Positions 43,457 through 56,339 are shown, counted from the stretch's first letter. The stretch is DNA of 64,000 nt from Sideroxydans lithotrophicus (GCA_020723185.1 DYJI01000005.1:1-64000), one strand, 5' to 3'. Notes: generated by a model not told the origin, from the letters alone. Translations and numbers: made by a program.

Positions 43457-44308
43457 ATGAGAATCGACCATCCCTGGCAACAGGAAAAATTGCTGGAATC
43501 GCTCCCTTTACTGCCCTTGAGCGCACAGATTTCCCGTCTGCCGTCTGATCGCTTTCCCGGTCTGCAGGATTTGAACGAGCTGCTTGCGCACGAAACGGAT
43601 GAGGTGCGTGTCAGGAATGGCAAGGCACTGCGTTTCGTTCCTCAGGATCACGGCAAACTGCCGTTCGAAGCCCAATATGAGCCGCGCTGTTATCTTCATG
43701 GTGAGGTGCAGTCGCGCGAGAATAATTGGCATGATCTCTTCAATGCCCTGGTCTGGCTGGCGTTCCCGTCCGCCAAGCGGGCGATCAACGTCCGTCACTA
43801 TGCCGCACTCACGTCGGTGCGGCAGGGGACAGGGCGTAGCGAGCGCGGTGCTATACGCGATATGAATACCTTGTTCGACGAATCCGGCGTGGTCGTGCCC
43901 TATGCGGATGAAGGCATGGCCGATCTGTTGCGCGGTTTTTCCTGGAAACAACTGTTCTGGCTGAGACGATCCGAGATCGGCCTCAGCATGGATTTCTATC
44001 TGTTCGGCCACGGCCTGTATGAAAAGGTGCTGAATCCCTACATCGGCCTCACCGGGCAGGGGTTGTTGCTGAAAGTGGATCGTGCCTTCTTCGATCTGCC
44101 ACTGCCGCAGCGCCTGCAAAGGCTGGATGAATCGATCGCCCGCTATCTGGACGATCCGGCGCATTGCATGACGACACATGAGCTGACCCCCGTGCCGCTG
44201 CTCGGCATACCGGGTTGGGCGGCAGAGAACGAGCATGAGGAATATTATGAGGACACGCGCTACTTCCGTCCCGGCAGGCGCATTCATTCAGAGAGGAGCG
44301 CAACGTGA
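43457..44308 (+). CDS. DUF3025 family protein
   Basis: NNWHDLFNALVWLAFPSAKRAINVRHYAAL...LTPVPLLGIPGWAAENEHEEYYEDTRYFRPGRR. Confidence 0.85.
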   Translation: MRIDHPWQQEKLLESLPLLPLSAQISRLPSDRFPGLQDLNELLAHETDEVRVRNGKALRFVPQDHGKLPFEAQYEPRCYLHGEVQSRENNWHDLFNALVWLAFPSAKRAINVRHYAALTSVRQGTGRSERGAIRDMNTLFDESGVVVPYADEGMADLLRGFSWKQLFWLRRSEIGLSMDFYLFGHGLYEKVLNPYIGLTGQGLLLKVDRAFFDLPLPQRLQRLDESIARYLDDPAHCMTTHELTPVPLLGIPGWAAENEHEEYYEDTRYFRPGRRIHSERSAT

Positions 44309-45054
44309 AGCAAGCTGTCTGGATCTTCCTGCTATGGCTGATATGGGGTGCTATGCGTGTGTCTGCATCGGAAATGTTCGATAGTCGCCTGCAGGGGGAT
44401 GTCGGACTGGCGAGCTATTCCACGCGCGCCATCGTCGAGGGCTCACAGGCTGAGCTGTCTGTCCTGCCGTATCTGGATTTCACCTATGAGCGTTTCTTTG
44501 CGCGCGTGGATACCTTTGGTTACAAGGCGAAAAAGATCGGTTATGGGTGTCTGGAAGTTATCGCAAGGTTCAATCAGGATGGATTCAGAACGGATACTCC
44601 TGCGTTGAACGGACTATCCACGCGCCAGTCTTCCTTGCCGGTCGGACTGGGGACGTTGCAAGTGACGCCACTGGGCGGTGTGTTCTTCAATGTGTTCCAC
44701 GATATCAACAAGTCCCGAGGCGATTGGGCCGAATTGATCTACGGAGCAAAGTTCAAGGCCTCAGGCGTGGTGTTCTATCCAATGCTCGGGTTCGACTATC
44801 AATCGGCCGCTTACACGGGCTATTACTATGGTGTGTCGGCACAGGAAGCGATCGGCAGTCCTTTCGCCAGTTATGCACCAGCCTCGGCCGTCAATGCCTT
44901 CATCGCGCTGATCATGGATGTCGGTCTGGGCCGGAACTGGCATCTGAATGCCTATGTTCGGCATAAGCGGCTGGACGATTCGATCTACCGGAGTCCAATC
45001 GTCACGCAGCGCTATCTGGATACCGCCTATCTGGCTTTGAGTTATCGCTACTGA
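44305..45054 (+). CDS. MipA/OmpV-family outer membrane protein
   Basis: Signal peptide and beta-rich sequence (QGDVGLASYSTRAIVEGSQAELSVLPYLDFTYERFFARVDTFGYK) of the MipA type. Confidence 0.65.
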   Translation: MKQAVWIFLLWLIWGAMRVSASEMFDSRLQGDVGLASYSTRAIVEGSQAELSVLPYLDFTYERFFARVDTFGYKAKKIGYGCLEVIARFNQDGFRTDTPALNGLSTRQSSLPVGLGTLQVTPLGGVFFNVFHDINKSRGDWAELIYGAKFKASGVVFYPMLGFDYQSAAYTGYYYGVSAQEAIGSPFASYAPASAVNAFIALIMDVGLGRNWHLNAYVRHKRLDDSIYRSPIVTQRYLDTAYLALSYRY

Positions 45055-46343
45055 CGGAGGAGTGATCGTGTGCAGTTGATGCCACTCATCACCGCGCCTT
45101 CGAGGGTCGCCGGATATGCGCCAGCCGTGTAGTCGCCGGCCAGCAACACGCGGGGCAGGGCGGTCTGTTGGGCAGGGCGTTGCAGGTTGGGCGCACAGCA
45201 GAAGGTCGCGCGTTTCTCGGCAATGACCTTGCGCCAGAGCGGTACGTCAACGATGCCGAATTCCTCGCGCAACTCCACGACTACTTTCTCCGCCAGTGCT
45301 TCCTGATCCAGTTGCTGATGGATACCTTCCGCGCTGATCACGGCTGCCAGCAGCCCGTGCTGTCCGGCGATGCTGCCCTTGTCGAACAGCCACTGGCTGA
45401 AGCGCTGGTGCAGGCCGATCATGGGATGTGGCAGCCGCACTTGCGCGGGATATTGCAGATACACGGTATAGATAGGCTGTTGCTCCAGCGCGGCGATCTG
45501 TCGCACCGTATCCGCCAGCTCAGGCAAGGGGCGCAACAGTCTTTCGGCGACTGCAGGGGAGGCTGCGCAGATCACATGGCTGAAACGATGCGTGCCTTGT
45601 GCGGTCTGTAATGCGATTCCGTCGCCATCGGGAACGATGGCTTCCACAGCGCAAGATAGATTCACTTTGCCGCCATGCCGTTCGACATAGGCTGCAGCAC
45701 GCTGCGGAAACAGCGATGTGAAATCCACGCGTGGCAACAGCATGTCGCTATCGGCACGCTTGCGGTTCAGTGCATCGCGCAACACGTTCAGCAGTACCTG
45801 TGCGGAGGCCTTGTGGATAGGCGTGTTCAGTGCGGCGATGGTCAACGGTTCCCAGAATTTGAGCGTCAGCGCGTCATCTTGCCCGTGCAGCCTGAGCAAT
45901 TCAGCTACCGTCATGTCCTGCGGCAAGCGGAAGTCCATGCCGCGCAAGGCGAGCATGAAGCGGGCAGCCTTGATCCTTTCGTGCCAGCTCAGTCCTTTGG
46001 CATTGAGCAATGCGAGCAGCAGATGCAGCGGAGCAGGCAAGCGGGGCGCGCGCAACTCGAGGTGGTGATGCAGGTCGAGCTGCAAAGGCAGGCGCAGGAA
46101 ATCGCGTTCGATATCGCCGCCGACCCGTTCGATCAGCCGCAGCGTCTCGCGGTAACAGCCGAGTAACAGATGCTGGCCGTTGTCGAGTTGCGTGTCGTGG
46201 TAAACGACACCACGCGCGCGCCCGCCCAGCTGCTTGGCGCTCTCGAATACGGTGACGGGAATATCGGCGGCGGCGAGCTTGGCGGCAGCCGCCATACCGG
46301 CATAGCCGCCGCCGATGATGCCGACCTTCAATTCTGCAGCCAT
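45048..46343 (-). CDS. hpnE: hydroxysqualene dehydroxylase / squalene-associated FAD-dependent desaturase HpnE
   Basis: VGIIGGGYAGMAAAAKLAAADIPVTVFESAKQLGGRARGV; adjacent to hpnC and hpnD. Confidence 0.93.
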   Translation of the reverse strand: MAAELKVGIIGGGYAGMAAAAKLAAADIPVTVFESAKQLGGRARGVVYHDTQLDNGQHLLLGCYRETLRLIERVGGDIERDFLRLPLQLDLHHHLELRAPRLPAPLHLLLALLNAKGLSWHERIKAARFMLALRGMDFRLPQDMTVAELLRLHGQDDALTLKFWEPLTIAALNTPIHKASAQVLLNVLRDALNRKRADSDMLLPRVDFTSLFPQRAAAYVERHGGKVNLSCAVEAIVPDGDGIALQTAQGTHRFSHVICAASPAVAERLLRPLPELADTVRQIAALEQQPIYTVYLQYPAQVRLPHPMIGLHQRFSQWLFDKGSIAGQHGLLAAVISAEGIHQQLDQEALAEKVVVELREEFGIVDVPLWRKVIAEKRATFCCAPNLQRPAQQTALPRVLLAGDYTAGAYPATLEGAVMSGINCTRSLLRQ

Positions 46344-47161
46344 GCCTTGATGGCGAGCCACAGCTTGTAGGCGGGCCCCAGCGAGACGCGTTCTTTCAAT
46401 ACATGGCAGCCGCTACGCTCGACCTCGTCCAGCACGGCGCGATAGATGGCGGCCATGATCAGTCCGGCACGCTGCGACTTGCGGTCGGCTGCCGGAAGGT
46501 GGCTGAACGCCTGCTGGTAATAACGGCGTGCCCGTTCGATCTGGAACGCCATCAGCTTATGGAAGGCAGCGCTCTCTCTCGCGTTGAGGATGTCGGCTGC
46601 GGTCACGCCGAACTGTTGCATCTCGTCCATCGGCAGGTAGATGCGATTGCGGCGCGCATCTTCGCCCACGTCGCGGATGATGTTGGTGAGCTGGAAGGCG
46701 ATGCCGAGGTCGTGTGCGTATTTCAGGGTCTCACGGTCGGTGTAACCGAAGATCTCGGCCGACAGCAGACCGACCACAGAGGCGACGCGGTAGCAATACA
46801 GTTGCAGCGACTTGAAATCGGCATAGCGTGGCTGGTCGAGGTCCATCTCCATGCCGTCGATGATCTCCAGCAGGTGTTCTTGCGGCAACTGGTAGCGCGA
46901 GACGACCGGCACCAGCGCCTGACACACCGGATGGGTCGGCTTGCCGCCATAGATCGCCGCCACTTCATTGCGCCACCAGTTGAGCGTGGTGCGCGCGACA
47001 TTGGCATCCGAACATTCGTCCACCACGTCGTCGACTTCGCGGCAATAGGCGTACAGCACCGTCATGGCCTCGCGCCGCTCCTTGCTCAGGATGCGGAAGC
47101 TGCTGGTGAAGCTGGAGCCGCTCTGTTTGACCTTGTCCAGGCAGTATTCGTAGGGATTCAT
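46328..47161 (-). CDS. hpnD: presqualene diphosphate synthase HpnD
   Basis: Squalene/phytoene synthase motifs (YAYCREVDDVVDE, QLTNIIRDVGEDARRNRIYLPMDEM). Confidence 0.93.
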   Translation of the reverse strand: MNPYEYCLDKVKQSGSSFTSSFRILSKERREAMTVLYAYCREVDDVVDECSDANVARTTLNWWRNEVAAIYGGKPTHPVCQALVPVVSRYQLPQEHLLEIIDGMEMDLDQPRYADFKSLQLYCYRVASVVGLLSAEIFGYTDRETLKYAHDLGIAFQLTNIIRDVGEDARRNRIYLPMDEMQQFGVTAADILNARESAAFHKLMAFQIERARRYYQQAFSHLPAADRKSQRAGLIMAAIYRAVLDEVERSGCHVLKERVSLGPAYKLWLAIKAWLQN

Positions 47162-47167
47162 TGTGCT

Positions 47168-47977
47168 TCAGAAGGGGGCGGATCTGGCCAGCATGATAAC
47201 CCAGTCGTAAGGCTTCAAAACCGGGCGCTTGTTGAACATGTCGTAGTCTGCGGATTCGAGTTTGTCGAGGATGCGCAGCCCGCCCTGGATGATCATGCGC
47301 ATCTCCAGACCGATGCGTCCGCTGAGGATGCTGCCCAGCGGTTTTCCAGACAGCATCAGCGTGCGCGCGCGATCCACTTCGAACTTCATCAAGGCGCGCC
47401 AGTTGTCATCAAAGCGGCCCTCGGCGATCTGTGCCTCGCTCACGCCGAAGCGGGCAAGGTCTTCCTGCGGCAGGTAGACGCGGCCTATCGCCCAATCCTT
47501 GGCGACGTCCTGCCAGAAGTTGATCAGTTGCAGCGCGGTGCAGATGGCATCGGAATACGCGATGTTCACCGGCGTGGCTTCTTCATACAGATGCAACAGC
47601 AGATTGCCCACCGGATTGGCCGAGCGGCGGCAGTAGTCCAGCAGTTCGTCGTAATCGTCGTAACGTTTCTTCACTACATCCTGCGAGAAGGCGTCGAGCA
47701 GATCATGCAAGGGCTGCATGGGCAAGGCATGCGCCTGTATCTCACCGGCGAGATGCTGGAACAACGGCAGGAACGGTTTCTCACCGTTGGCGATATGCGT
47801 CAGCTCATCACGGAACTCGTCCAACTGTCGCAGGCGCTCATCATCACTCAGCTCACCTTCGTCGGCGATGTCGTCCGCCGCGCGGGCGAAGTGATAGATG
47901 GCCGCCACCGGCTTGCGCAAGCGGCGGGGCATGAGAATGGAGGCGACGGGAAAATTCTCGTAGTGGTCTACGGACAT
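47168..47977 (-). CDS. hpnC: hydroxysqualene synthase HpnC
   Basis: ENFPVASILMPRRLRKPVAAIYHFARAADDIADEG...QLINFWQDVAKDWAIGRVYLPQEDL. Confidence 0.93.
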   Translation of the reverse strand: MSVDHYENFPVASILMPRRLRKPVAAIYHFARAADDIADEGELSDDERLRQLDEFRDELTHIANGEKPFLPLFQHLAGEIQAHALPMQPLHDLLDAFSQDVVKKRYDDYDELLDYCRRSANPVGNLLLHLYEEATPVNIAYSDAICTALQLINFWQDVAKDWAIGRVYLPQEDLARFGVSEAQIAEGRFDDNWRALMKFEVDRARTLMLSGKPLGSILSGRIGLEMRMIIQGGLRILDKLESADYDMFNKRPVLKPYDWVIMLARSAPF

Positions 47978-48882
47978 CAAGGAAGATCGTTCTTGTGCAA
48001 AAGGAATACGAATTCACCACCCGCCGTGACATCCAGCCAGGTGAAGGGGATATCCGGATAGGCAGCTTCCAGCACATCTCGGTTGTGTCCGATCTCGACC
48101 ACGAGGATGCCGTTCTCGGTCAGGTGCTCGCCAGCCTGCTGCAGGATGATGCGTGTGGCATCCAGTCCGTCCGTGCCGCTACCGAGCGCCAGTTCCGGCT
48201 CGTGCTTGTATTCCTGCGGCAGTGCGGCGACGGATGGCGCGTCGACATAGGGCGGGTTGCTGATGATGAGATCGTACTTGCGGCCTTCCAGCTTGGCGAA
48301 CAGGTCGGATTCGATCAGTTCGATGCGCTCGTCCAGGCCGTAGTCGGTGACGTTGTATTGCGCCACATCCAGTGCATCCGCCGACAGATCGACCGCATCG
48401 ATGATGGCATGCGGGAAGGCTTCCGCCGCCAGGATGGCCAGACAGCCGCTGCCGGTGCACAGGTCCAGCACGCTGTTCACCTGCTCGGCATCCTCGATCC
48501 AGGGGAACAGGCGTTCTCGCAGCAGCTCGGCAATGAAGGAACGCGGCACGATGACGCGTTCATCGACAAAGAAGGCGTGATCCCCCAGCCAGGCTTGCTG
48601 GGTAAGATAGGCGGCCGGTACGCGCTGGGTCACGCGTTTCTCGATGATGTTGAGCACTTCATAGATCTCGGACTGCGTCAGCCGCGCATCCAGGAACGGT
48701 TCCAGCTGGTCGAGCGGCAGGTGCAGCGTGTGCAGGATCAGGTAGGCGGCCTCGTCCTGCGCGTTCTCGCTGCCGTGGCCGAAGAACAGTTTGGCCTCGT
48801 TGAAGCGGCTGATGGCGAAACGGAAGCAGTCGCGCACCGTCCTGAGCGAGGTGCTGGCCTCGGAAAAATGATTGATGTCCAT
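47977..48882 (-). CDS. prmB: ribosomal protein L3 N5-glutamine methyltransferase
   Basis: VLDLCTGSGCLAILAAEAFP...DLIISNPPYVDAPSVAALPQEYKHEPELALGSGTDGLD. Confidence 0.95.
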   Translation of the reverse strand: MDINHFSEASTSLRTVRDCFRFAISRFNEAKLFFGHGSENAQDEAAYLILHTLHLPLDQLEPFLDARLTQSEIYEVLNIIEKRVTQRVPAAYLTQQAWLGDHAFFVDERVIVPRSFIAELLRERLFPWIEDAEQVNSVLDLCTGSGCLAILAAEAFPHAIIDAVDLSADALDVAQYNVTDYGLDERIELIESDLFAKLEGRKYDLIISNPPYVDAPSVAALPQEYKHEPELALGSGTDGLDATRIILQQAGEHLTENGILVVEIGHNRDVLEAAYPDIPFTWLDVTAGGEFVFLLHKNDLP

Positions 48883-50562
<1,680 letters not shown>

Positions 50563-50563
<1 letters not shown>

Positions 50564-51741
50564 CAGGAATCGGAACCGGGCATCTCGATGTTCAGCTTGA
50601 TGCTGTCGAAGCTGGCAGCTGCCGGAGCATGGGCCGGTGTCTGCGATGGGTGTTCCGCAGGATCGAACGCTTTCATCTTGCTGGTCACGGAATAGTCGAT
50701 CAGCGAAGACAGGTTGCTGGCCGAGTCGGCGTTCTTCAGGGCTTCTTCCTTGGTGATCTGTCCCGACTTGAACAGCTTGTACAAGGCCTGTTCGAAGGTC
50801 TGCGAGCCGTGCGACACGCTCTGTTCGATCGCCTCGCGGATCTTCTCGATCTGGTCGTTCTTGATCAGGTCGGCGATCAGCGCGGAGTTGAGCAACACCT
50901 CCACGGCGGGCACCAGCTTGCCCTGTGTGTTGCGCACCAGTCGTTGCGAGATCACCGCGCGCATGCACATCGCCAGGTCGGACAGGATGCTCTGCCGCGC
51001 GTCATACGGGAAGAAGTTCACGATGCGGTTGAGCGCGTGGTAGCTGTTGTTGGCGTGCAGGGTAGACAGGCACAGGTGGCCGGTCTGGGCAAAGATCAGC
51101 GCGTGTTTCAAGGTGTCGCGGTCGCGGATCTCGCCGATCATCAGAACATCAGGCGCTTCGCGCATGGCAGAGATCAGCGCATTGCCATAATCCTCGGTAT
51201 CGGTGCCGATCTCGCGCTGGTTCACGATGGACTTGCCGTGGTGGAACATGTATTCCAGCGGGTCCTCGATGGTCAGGATATGGCCGCTCTGCGTGCGGTT
51301 GCGATGTTCCAGCATGGCGGCCAGCGTGGTGGACTTGCCGGAACCGGTCGCGCCGACCATCAGCACCAGACCGCGCTTCTCCATGATGAGCTCTTTGAGC
51401 ACCAGTGGCAGGTGCAGGTCCTCGATGTTCATGATGTTGTTGCGCACATAGCGGATGACGACGGCGATGCTGCCGCGCTGGCGGAACACGTTGACGCGGA
51501 AGTTGCCGATCTCGGGCACGCGGAAGGAGAAGTTCATCTCCATGTGCAGCTCGAAATCGGAGATCTGCTCCGGTGTCATCATCTCGTAGGCGATCTGCTT
51601 GATCTGCTCGTCGGTCAGCTTCTGCTGGTTGACCGGCATCAGGATGCCGTTGATTTTGATGTTGATCGGTGCGCCGACGGAGAAGAACAGGTCGGATGCC
51701 AGTTTGTCTGCAGCCAGTTGCAACAGCGGTGTGACGATCAT
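50563..51741 (-). CDS. pilU: type IV pilus retraction ATPase PilU
   Basis: LVLMVGATGSGKSTTLAAMLEHRN...HILTIEDPLEYMFHHGKSIVNQREIGTDT; PilU-type N-terminus (ADKLASDLFFSVGAPINIKINGIL). Confidence 0.93.
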
Positions 51742-51766
51742 GTTCTTCTCCCCCGGTGGAGTGGGT

Positions 51767-52588
51767 TTAGATGCCGCGCAACAGTTCGTTGATACCGGTC
51801 TTGCCCAGTGTCTTGGCATCCACCTTCTTCACGATCACCGCGCAGTACAGGCTATGCGTGCCGTCCTTCGAAGGCATGCTGCCGCTGACCACGACGGAAC
51901 CGGCCGGCACACGACCGTAGATGATCTCGCCGGTCTCGCGGTCGAGGATCTTGGTGCTCTGGCCGATGAACACGCCCATGGAGATGACCGAGCCTTCCTC
52001 TACGACCACGCCTTCCACGATCTCGGAACGCGCGCCGATGAAGCAGTTGTCCTCGATGATGGTGGGGTTGGCCTGCACCGGTTCCAGTACGCCGCCGATG
52101 CCGACGCCGCCGGACAGGTGCACGTTCTTGCCGATCTGCGCGCAGGAACCGACGGTGGCCCAGGTGTCGACCATGGTGCCTTCATCGACGTAGGAACCGA
52201 TGTTGCAGTAGGAAGGCATCAGCACCACGTTCTTGGCGATGTACACACCGCGACGTGCGGCTGCCGGCGGCACCACGCGGAAGCCGCCTTCGCGGAATTC
52301 CTTGGAGTTGTAGTCGGCGAACTTGGAAGGCACCTTGTCGAAATAGTTTGTGAAGCCGCCCTTGATGAAGGCGTTGTCCTCGATGCGGAACGACAGCAGC
52401 ACGGCCTTCTTCAGCCATTGATGGGTGACCCATGCACCGTTGATCTTCTCGGCCACGCGCAGCTTTCCCTGGTCCAGGTATTCGATGACGGTGTTGATCG
52501 ACTCCTTGAGCTGGGCATCCACATTGCGCGGGGTGATCTCGGCGCGGCGTTCAAAGGCTTCTTCGATGATGGCTTGCAATTGGGGCAT
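51767..52588 (-). CDS. dapD: tetrahydrodipicolinate N-succinyltransferase
   Basis: [23 protein letters not shown]...left-handed beta-helix; [31 protein letters not shown]. Confidence 0.98.
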   Translation of the reverse strand: MPQLQAIIEEAFERRAEITPRNVDAQLKESINTVIEYLDQGKLRVAEKINGAWVTHQWLKKAVLLSFRIEDNAFIKGGFTNYFDKVPSKFADYNSKEFREGGFRVVPPAAARRGVYIAKNVVLMPSYCNIGSYVDEGTMVDTWATVGSCAQIGKNVHLSGGVGIGGVLEPVQANPTIIEDNCFIGARSEIVEGVVVEEGSVISMGVFIGQSTKILDRETGEIIYGRVPAGSVVVSGSMPSKDGTHSLYCAVIVKKVDAKTLGKTGINELLRGI

Positions 52589-52601
52589 GGTTTTTTCCTG
52601 G

Positions 52602-53792
52602 TTAGAGTTTATTGGTGAATTCGGCGATGCGGCGTACGGCTTCCCGCGTCTCGTCCAGTCCGGCGACCAGTGCCAGACGGATGAAATCCGCGCCGGGATT
52701 GATCCCATGCGCTTCGCGTGCCAGGAAGCTGCCGGGCAACACGGACACATTATAGTCGCGGTAGAGCTGTTGCGCGTAGGCTGTATCGGCGATGGGCGTG
52801 CGGATCCACAGGTAGAACCCCGCATCCGGTCTGCTCACCGGTAACACCGGGCTGAGTTCCTTGATGGCCAGTTCGAACTTCTCGGCATACAGACGACGGT
52901 TCTCCATCACGTGTATTTCATCGTTCCACGCGGCGATGGTTGCGGTTTGCACGGCGGGATTCATGGCACAGCCGTGATAGGTCCGGTACAGCGCGAACCT
53001 TTCCAGCACGGCGGCATCGCCCGCCACGAAGCCGGAGCGCAAGCCCGGCACGTTGGAGCGTTTGGACAGGCTGGAGAACACCACCAGGTTGCGATAGTCG
53101 CTGCGACCGAGTAGCTGCGCGGCTTTCAGGGCGCCGAGCGGCTGGTCGTCGCCGAAGTAGATCTCCGAATAGCACTCGTCGGCGGCGATGACGAAGCCGT
53201 AACGGTCACTCATCTCGAACAGGGTCTGCCATTCGGCCAGCGGCATCACGCGGCCGTTCGGGTTGCCCGGCGAGCATACATAGATGAGCTGGGTGCGCTG
53301 CCAGACTTTTTCGCTCAGATGTGTGAAGTTCAGCGCATAGTTGTCTTCTGGCAGTGTATTGAGGAAGTGCGGTGTCGCGCCCCCCAACAGCGCCGCGCCT
53401 TCATATATCTGGTAGAAGGGATTGGGACAGACCACGACCGGATCCGGCTTGCTGCGGTCGATCACGGCCTGCGCGAAAGCGAACAACGCCTCGCGGCTGC
53501 CGTTCACCGGCAACACCTGTGTCTTCATGTTCGGGGTCGGGACTTGGTAACGTCTGTGCAACCATGAGGCGATCGCCAGACGCAGCGCGTTGCTGCCCGC
53601 CGTCGTGGGATAACTCGCCAGACCATCCAGTCCCCCGATCAGCGCATCCCGGATGAACTGCGGCGTGGGGTGCTTGGGTTCGCCGATGTGCAGGCTGACC
53701 GGATCGAGTGACGAATTTGCGTTGACTTCACCGAACAGCCTGGTCAGTTTCTGGAAAGGGTAAGGTTGGAGCTTGTCTAGATATGGGTTCAT
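52602..53792 (-). CDS. dapC: succinyldiaminopimelate transaminase
   Basis: Class I/II aminotransferase ([36 protein letters not shown]) directly upstream of dapD. Confidence 0.95.
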   Translation of the reverse strand: MNPYLDKLQPYPFQKLTRLFGEVNANSSLDPVSLHIGEPKHPTPQFIRDALIGGLDGLASYPTTAGSNALRLAIASWLHRRYQVPTPNMKTQVLPVNGSREALFAFAQAVIDRSKPDPVVVCPNPFYQIYEGAALLGGATPHFLNTLPEDNYALNFTHLSEKVWQRTQLIYVCSPGNPNGRVMPLAEWQTLFEMSDRYGFVIAADECYSEIYFGDDQPLGALKAAQLLGRSDYRNLVVFSSLSKRSNVPGLRSGFVAGDAAVLERFALYRTYHGCAMNPAVQTATIAAWNDEIHVMENRRLYAEKFELAIKELSPVLPVSRPDAGFYLWIRTPIADTAYAQQLYRDYNVSVLPGSFLAREAHGINPGADFIRLALVAGLDETREAVRRIAEFTNKL

Positions 53793-54127
53793 CAGCGAGC
53801 CGGCATGGAGAGAATCTTTCGGACTGCGGGATTATATTCGTCACCTGCGCGTGCTGCCAAAAATATCGCTTGATCCGCTCTGCAACTTGGCAAGATCGAG
53901 TGCTGTAGTGGTGCAATCTTCCGGTCATGTCTCTCGGAGATAATCAACTGGCAGGTGATGCGGATCGCTTGAGCGATCGAGGCAATACCTTGGGGATGGC
54001 GGTTAGATAGCTCCAAAGAGGCATATCTGTGAGCGGAGCATGGCCATAGAATGACCGCAATGCAGTCGCGCGGCATCAAGTGGGTCCGATTCAGTCATCG
54101 CCGCATCGTGTCTATCAGGAGAAAGTC

Positions 54128-54676
54128 ATGTTGAAACTGTTTGGGGGATTTGCAGCGGGTGTACTGGCAGTCGCTGTGCTTGCGTATGTCTTCATGGGAA
54201 GTCTGATGTTCCGTGAGATCGAGAGTCCGTTCGGGGTCGAAGAAACGGTCGCGCGCATCCAGCACAATATCCAGAAGGTGGGTAATGGCTGGGCGCTGTC
54301 CGGTTTGCGTAACCCGGGCAAGGCTGTCGAGTCTTCCGGGGGGAATGTGTTGCCGGTGATCATGGTCGAGGCGTGCAGTACGAAATATTCGGCACCGATA
54401 CTGAAGGACGATTCGGTGCGCTTCCTGTCCATCCTGATGCCTTGCAAGGTGTCGGTGTACAAAAAGAACGACGGCAAGACCTATATCGGCATGATGAATG
54501 CCAGCCTGATGGGCAAGATGTTCGGTCCCATGGTGGGTGATGTGATGGGCAAGGTTGCTGAGGACCAGGCCAAGTTCGTGCTGTTCGATCCCAATGAGCC
54601 GGCACCATCCATGATCAAAACGGCCCCGCCGGGAGCCAGCGGAGCAGGGGGGGCAAGCGCCGCCGGAGGCTGCTGA
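54128..54676 (+). CDS. DUF302-like membrane-anchored protein
   Basis: N-terminal TM, then SPFGVEETVARIQHNIQKVGNGWALSGLRNPGKAV...VEACSTKYSAPILKDDSVRFLSILMPCKVSVYKKNDGKTYIGMMNASLMGKMFG. Confidence 0.8.
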   Translation: MLKLFGGFAAGVLAVAVLAYVFMGSLMFREIESPFGVEETVARIQHNIQKVGNGWALSGLRNPGKAVESSGGNVLPVIMVEACSTKYSAPILKDDSVRFLSILMPCKVSVYKKNDGKTYIGMMNASLMGKMFGPMVGDVMGKVAEDQAKFVLFDPNEPAPSMIKTAPPGASGAGGASAAGGC

Positions 54677-54713
54677 GCAAGTTCGTCATCTCCACCGTAG
54701 TGAAAGAACCGGA

Positions 54714-56339
54714 ATGAACATACCTACTATCAGAACGGCCCTGCTTGCGATGTGTGGGGCTACGCTCGTGTTGACGACGTCCTTGGGTTTGGCGGTTGCC
54801 AAGGCGGTCGAATCCGATGCACAGAATGCGGCAGCGGCCGGCAGAATGTCGACTGCCGACCACAGCAAGTTCCCCGAGTTGGACCGCGTATTCAAAACCG
54901 GGCCGGAAGTGACCCAGGCCTGCCTGATCTGCCATACCGAAGCAGCGCGACAGGTGCAGCACACCAAACACTGGACCTGGCAGTCGAAGGATCCCAAGAC
55001 GGGGCAGGTACGGGGCAAGAAGAACATCATCAACAACTATTGCACGGCGGTCGTCTCCAACGAGAAGGATTGCATGGCCTGTCATGCCGGCTATGGCTGG
55101 AAGGACCAGAGTTTTGATTTTTCTGTGCAGAAGAACGTCGATTGCCTGATCTGCCATGATGGGACAGGCACTTACCGCAAGTTGCCTGGTTATTCGGGGC
55201 ACCCGGTGTACAAGCGTGTCGAGTTCCCGCACGGTTCCGGCAAGTTCGTCGAAGCGGTCGATCTGCGCAAAGTCGCACAGAGTATCCAGTTGCCGACCCG
55301 CTCCAACTGCGGTTCCTGCCACTTCTTCGGTGGGGGTGCCAATGGGGCGAAACACGGCGACATGGACAGTTCCCTGCAGCATCCGGGGCGCTATCTGGAC
55401 GTACATATGGACGAAAAAGGCCTGAACTTCAGCTGCACGACCTGCCATGCCACGAAGCGACACGAGATAACAGGTAGCCGCTACAACATAGAAGCGGCGC
55501 GTACTGGCGAGGCGGCGATACGCGGCAAGTCTGATGAGAATCCGGCAGCCTGCCAGGCCTGCCACAGCAACAAGCCGCACCATCAGGCACGACTCGATCA
55601 GCATACCGACCACATCGCCTGCCAGACCTGTCACATCCCGGAGTTCGCGCGCAATGACATAGGCACCGAGTTGAGTTGGGACTGGTCCAAGGCCACCACC
55701 ATGGGGCCGGATGGCAAGCGCATGGTGCGCAAGGACAGCGCCGGGCGACGCGCTTTCGATTCGCAAAAGGGCGAATGGAAGTGGGAGTCGTATGTCATTC
55801 CAGAATACCGCTGGTTCAACGGCACGTCCACCTACAAGGTGATAGGTGACAAGATCGACCCGAGCAAACCGGTGCAACTCAGTGAGGTGGGCGGCGGGCC
55901 GGAGGATCCGGAATCACGCATCTGGCCGACCAAGGTGCATCGCGGCAAGCAACCTTACGATACGGTCAACATGACGCTGACCGTGCAGCATACCGGCGGC
56001 GAGGATTCGACCGCACTGTGGCACAACTATGATTGGCAGAAGGCAATCGGCACCGGCATGAAGGCAGCCGGACTGCCTTATAGCGGCAAGTTCGATTTCG
56101 TCGAGACCGAGTTGACCTGGCCGATCACGCACATGGTCGCACCCAAGCAGGATGCGCTGAGTTGTGAGCAATGCCACAGCAAGAACGGGAGGCTCAAGGA
56201 TATCGAAGGCATCTATATGCCGGCACGCGACGGCAGTCGCTGGCTGGACATAATCGGCTGGGCACTGGCATTGCTGACCTTGATCGGCGTTGTGGTGCAC
56301 GGTGCGATCCGTGTGGTGAACAGCAGGAAGGCAGGGTGA
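54714..56339 (+). CDS. octahaem c-type cytochrome, octaheme tetrathionate reductase (OTR) family
   Basis: Signal peptide, eight CxxCH motifs (CLICH, CMACH, CLICH, CGSCH, CTTCH, CQACH, CQTCH, CEQCH), C-terminal TM anchor. Confidence 0.9.
   Translation: MNIPTIRTALLAMCGATLVLTTSLGLAVAKAVESDAQNAAAAGRMSTADHSKFPELDRVFKTGPEVTQACLICHTEAARQVQHTKHWTWQSKDPKTGQVRGKKNIINNYCTAVVSNEKDCMACHAGYGWKDQSFDFSVQKNVDCLICHDGTGTYRKLPGYSGHPVYKRVEFPHGSGKFVEAVDLRKVAQSIQLPTRSNCGSCHFFGGGANGAKHGDMDSSLQHPGRYLDVHMDEKGLNFSCTTCHATKRHEITGSRYNIEAARTGEAAIRGKSDENPAACQACHSNKPHHQARLDQHTDHIACQTCHIPEFARNDIGTELSWDWSKATTMGPDGKRMVRKDSAGRRAFDSQKGEWKWESYVIPEYRWFNGTSTYKVIGDKIDPSKPVQLSEVGGGPEDPESRIWPTKVHRGKQPYDTVNMTLTVQHTGGEDSTALWHNYDWQKAIGTGMKAAGLPYSGKFDFVETELTWPITHMVAPKQDALSCEQCHSKNGRLKDIEGIYMPARDGSRWLDIIGWALALLTLIGVVVHGAIRVVNSRKAG

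Noticed and set aside
46403-48061. 552-aa plus-strand ORF opposite hpnD/hpnC
   Set aside because: Antisense shadow; minus strand carries clear squalene synthase motifs.
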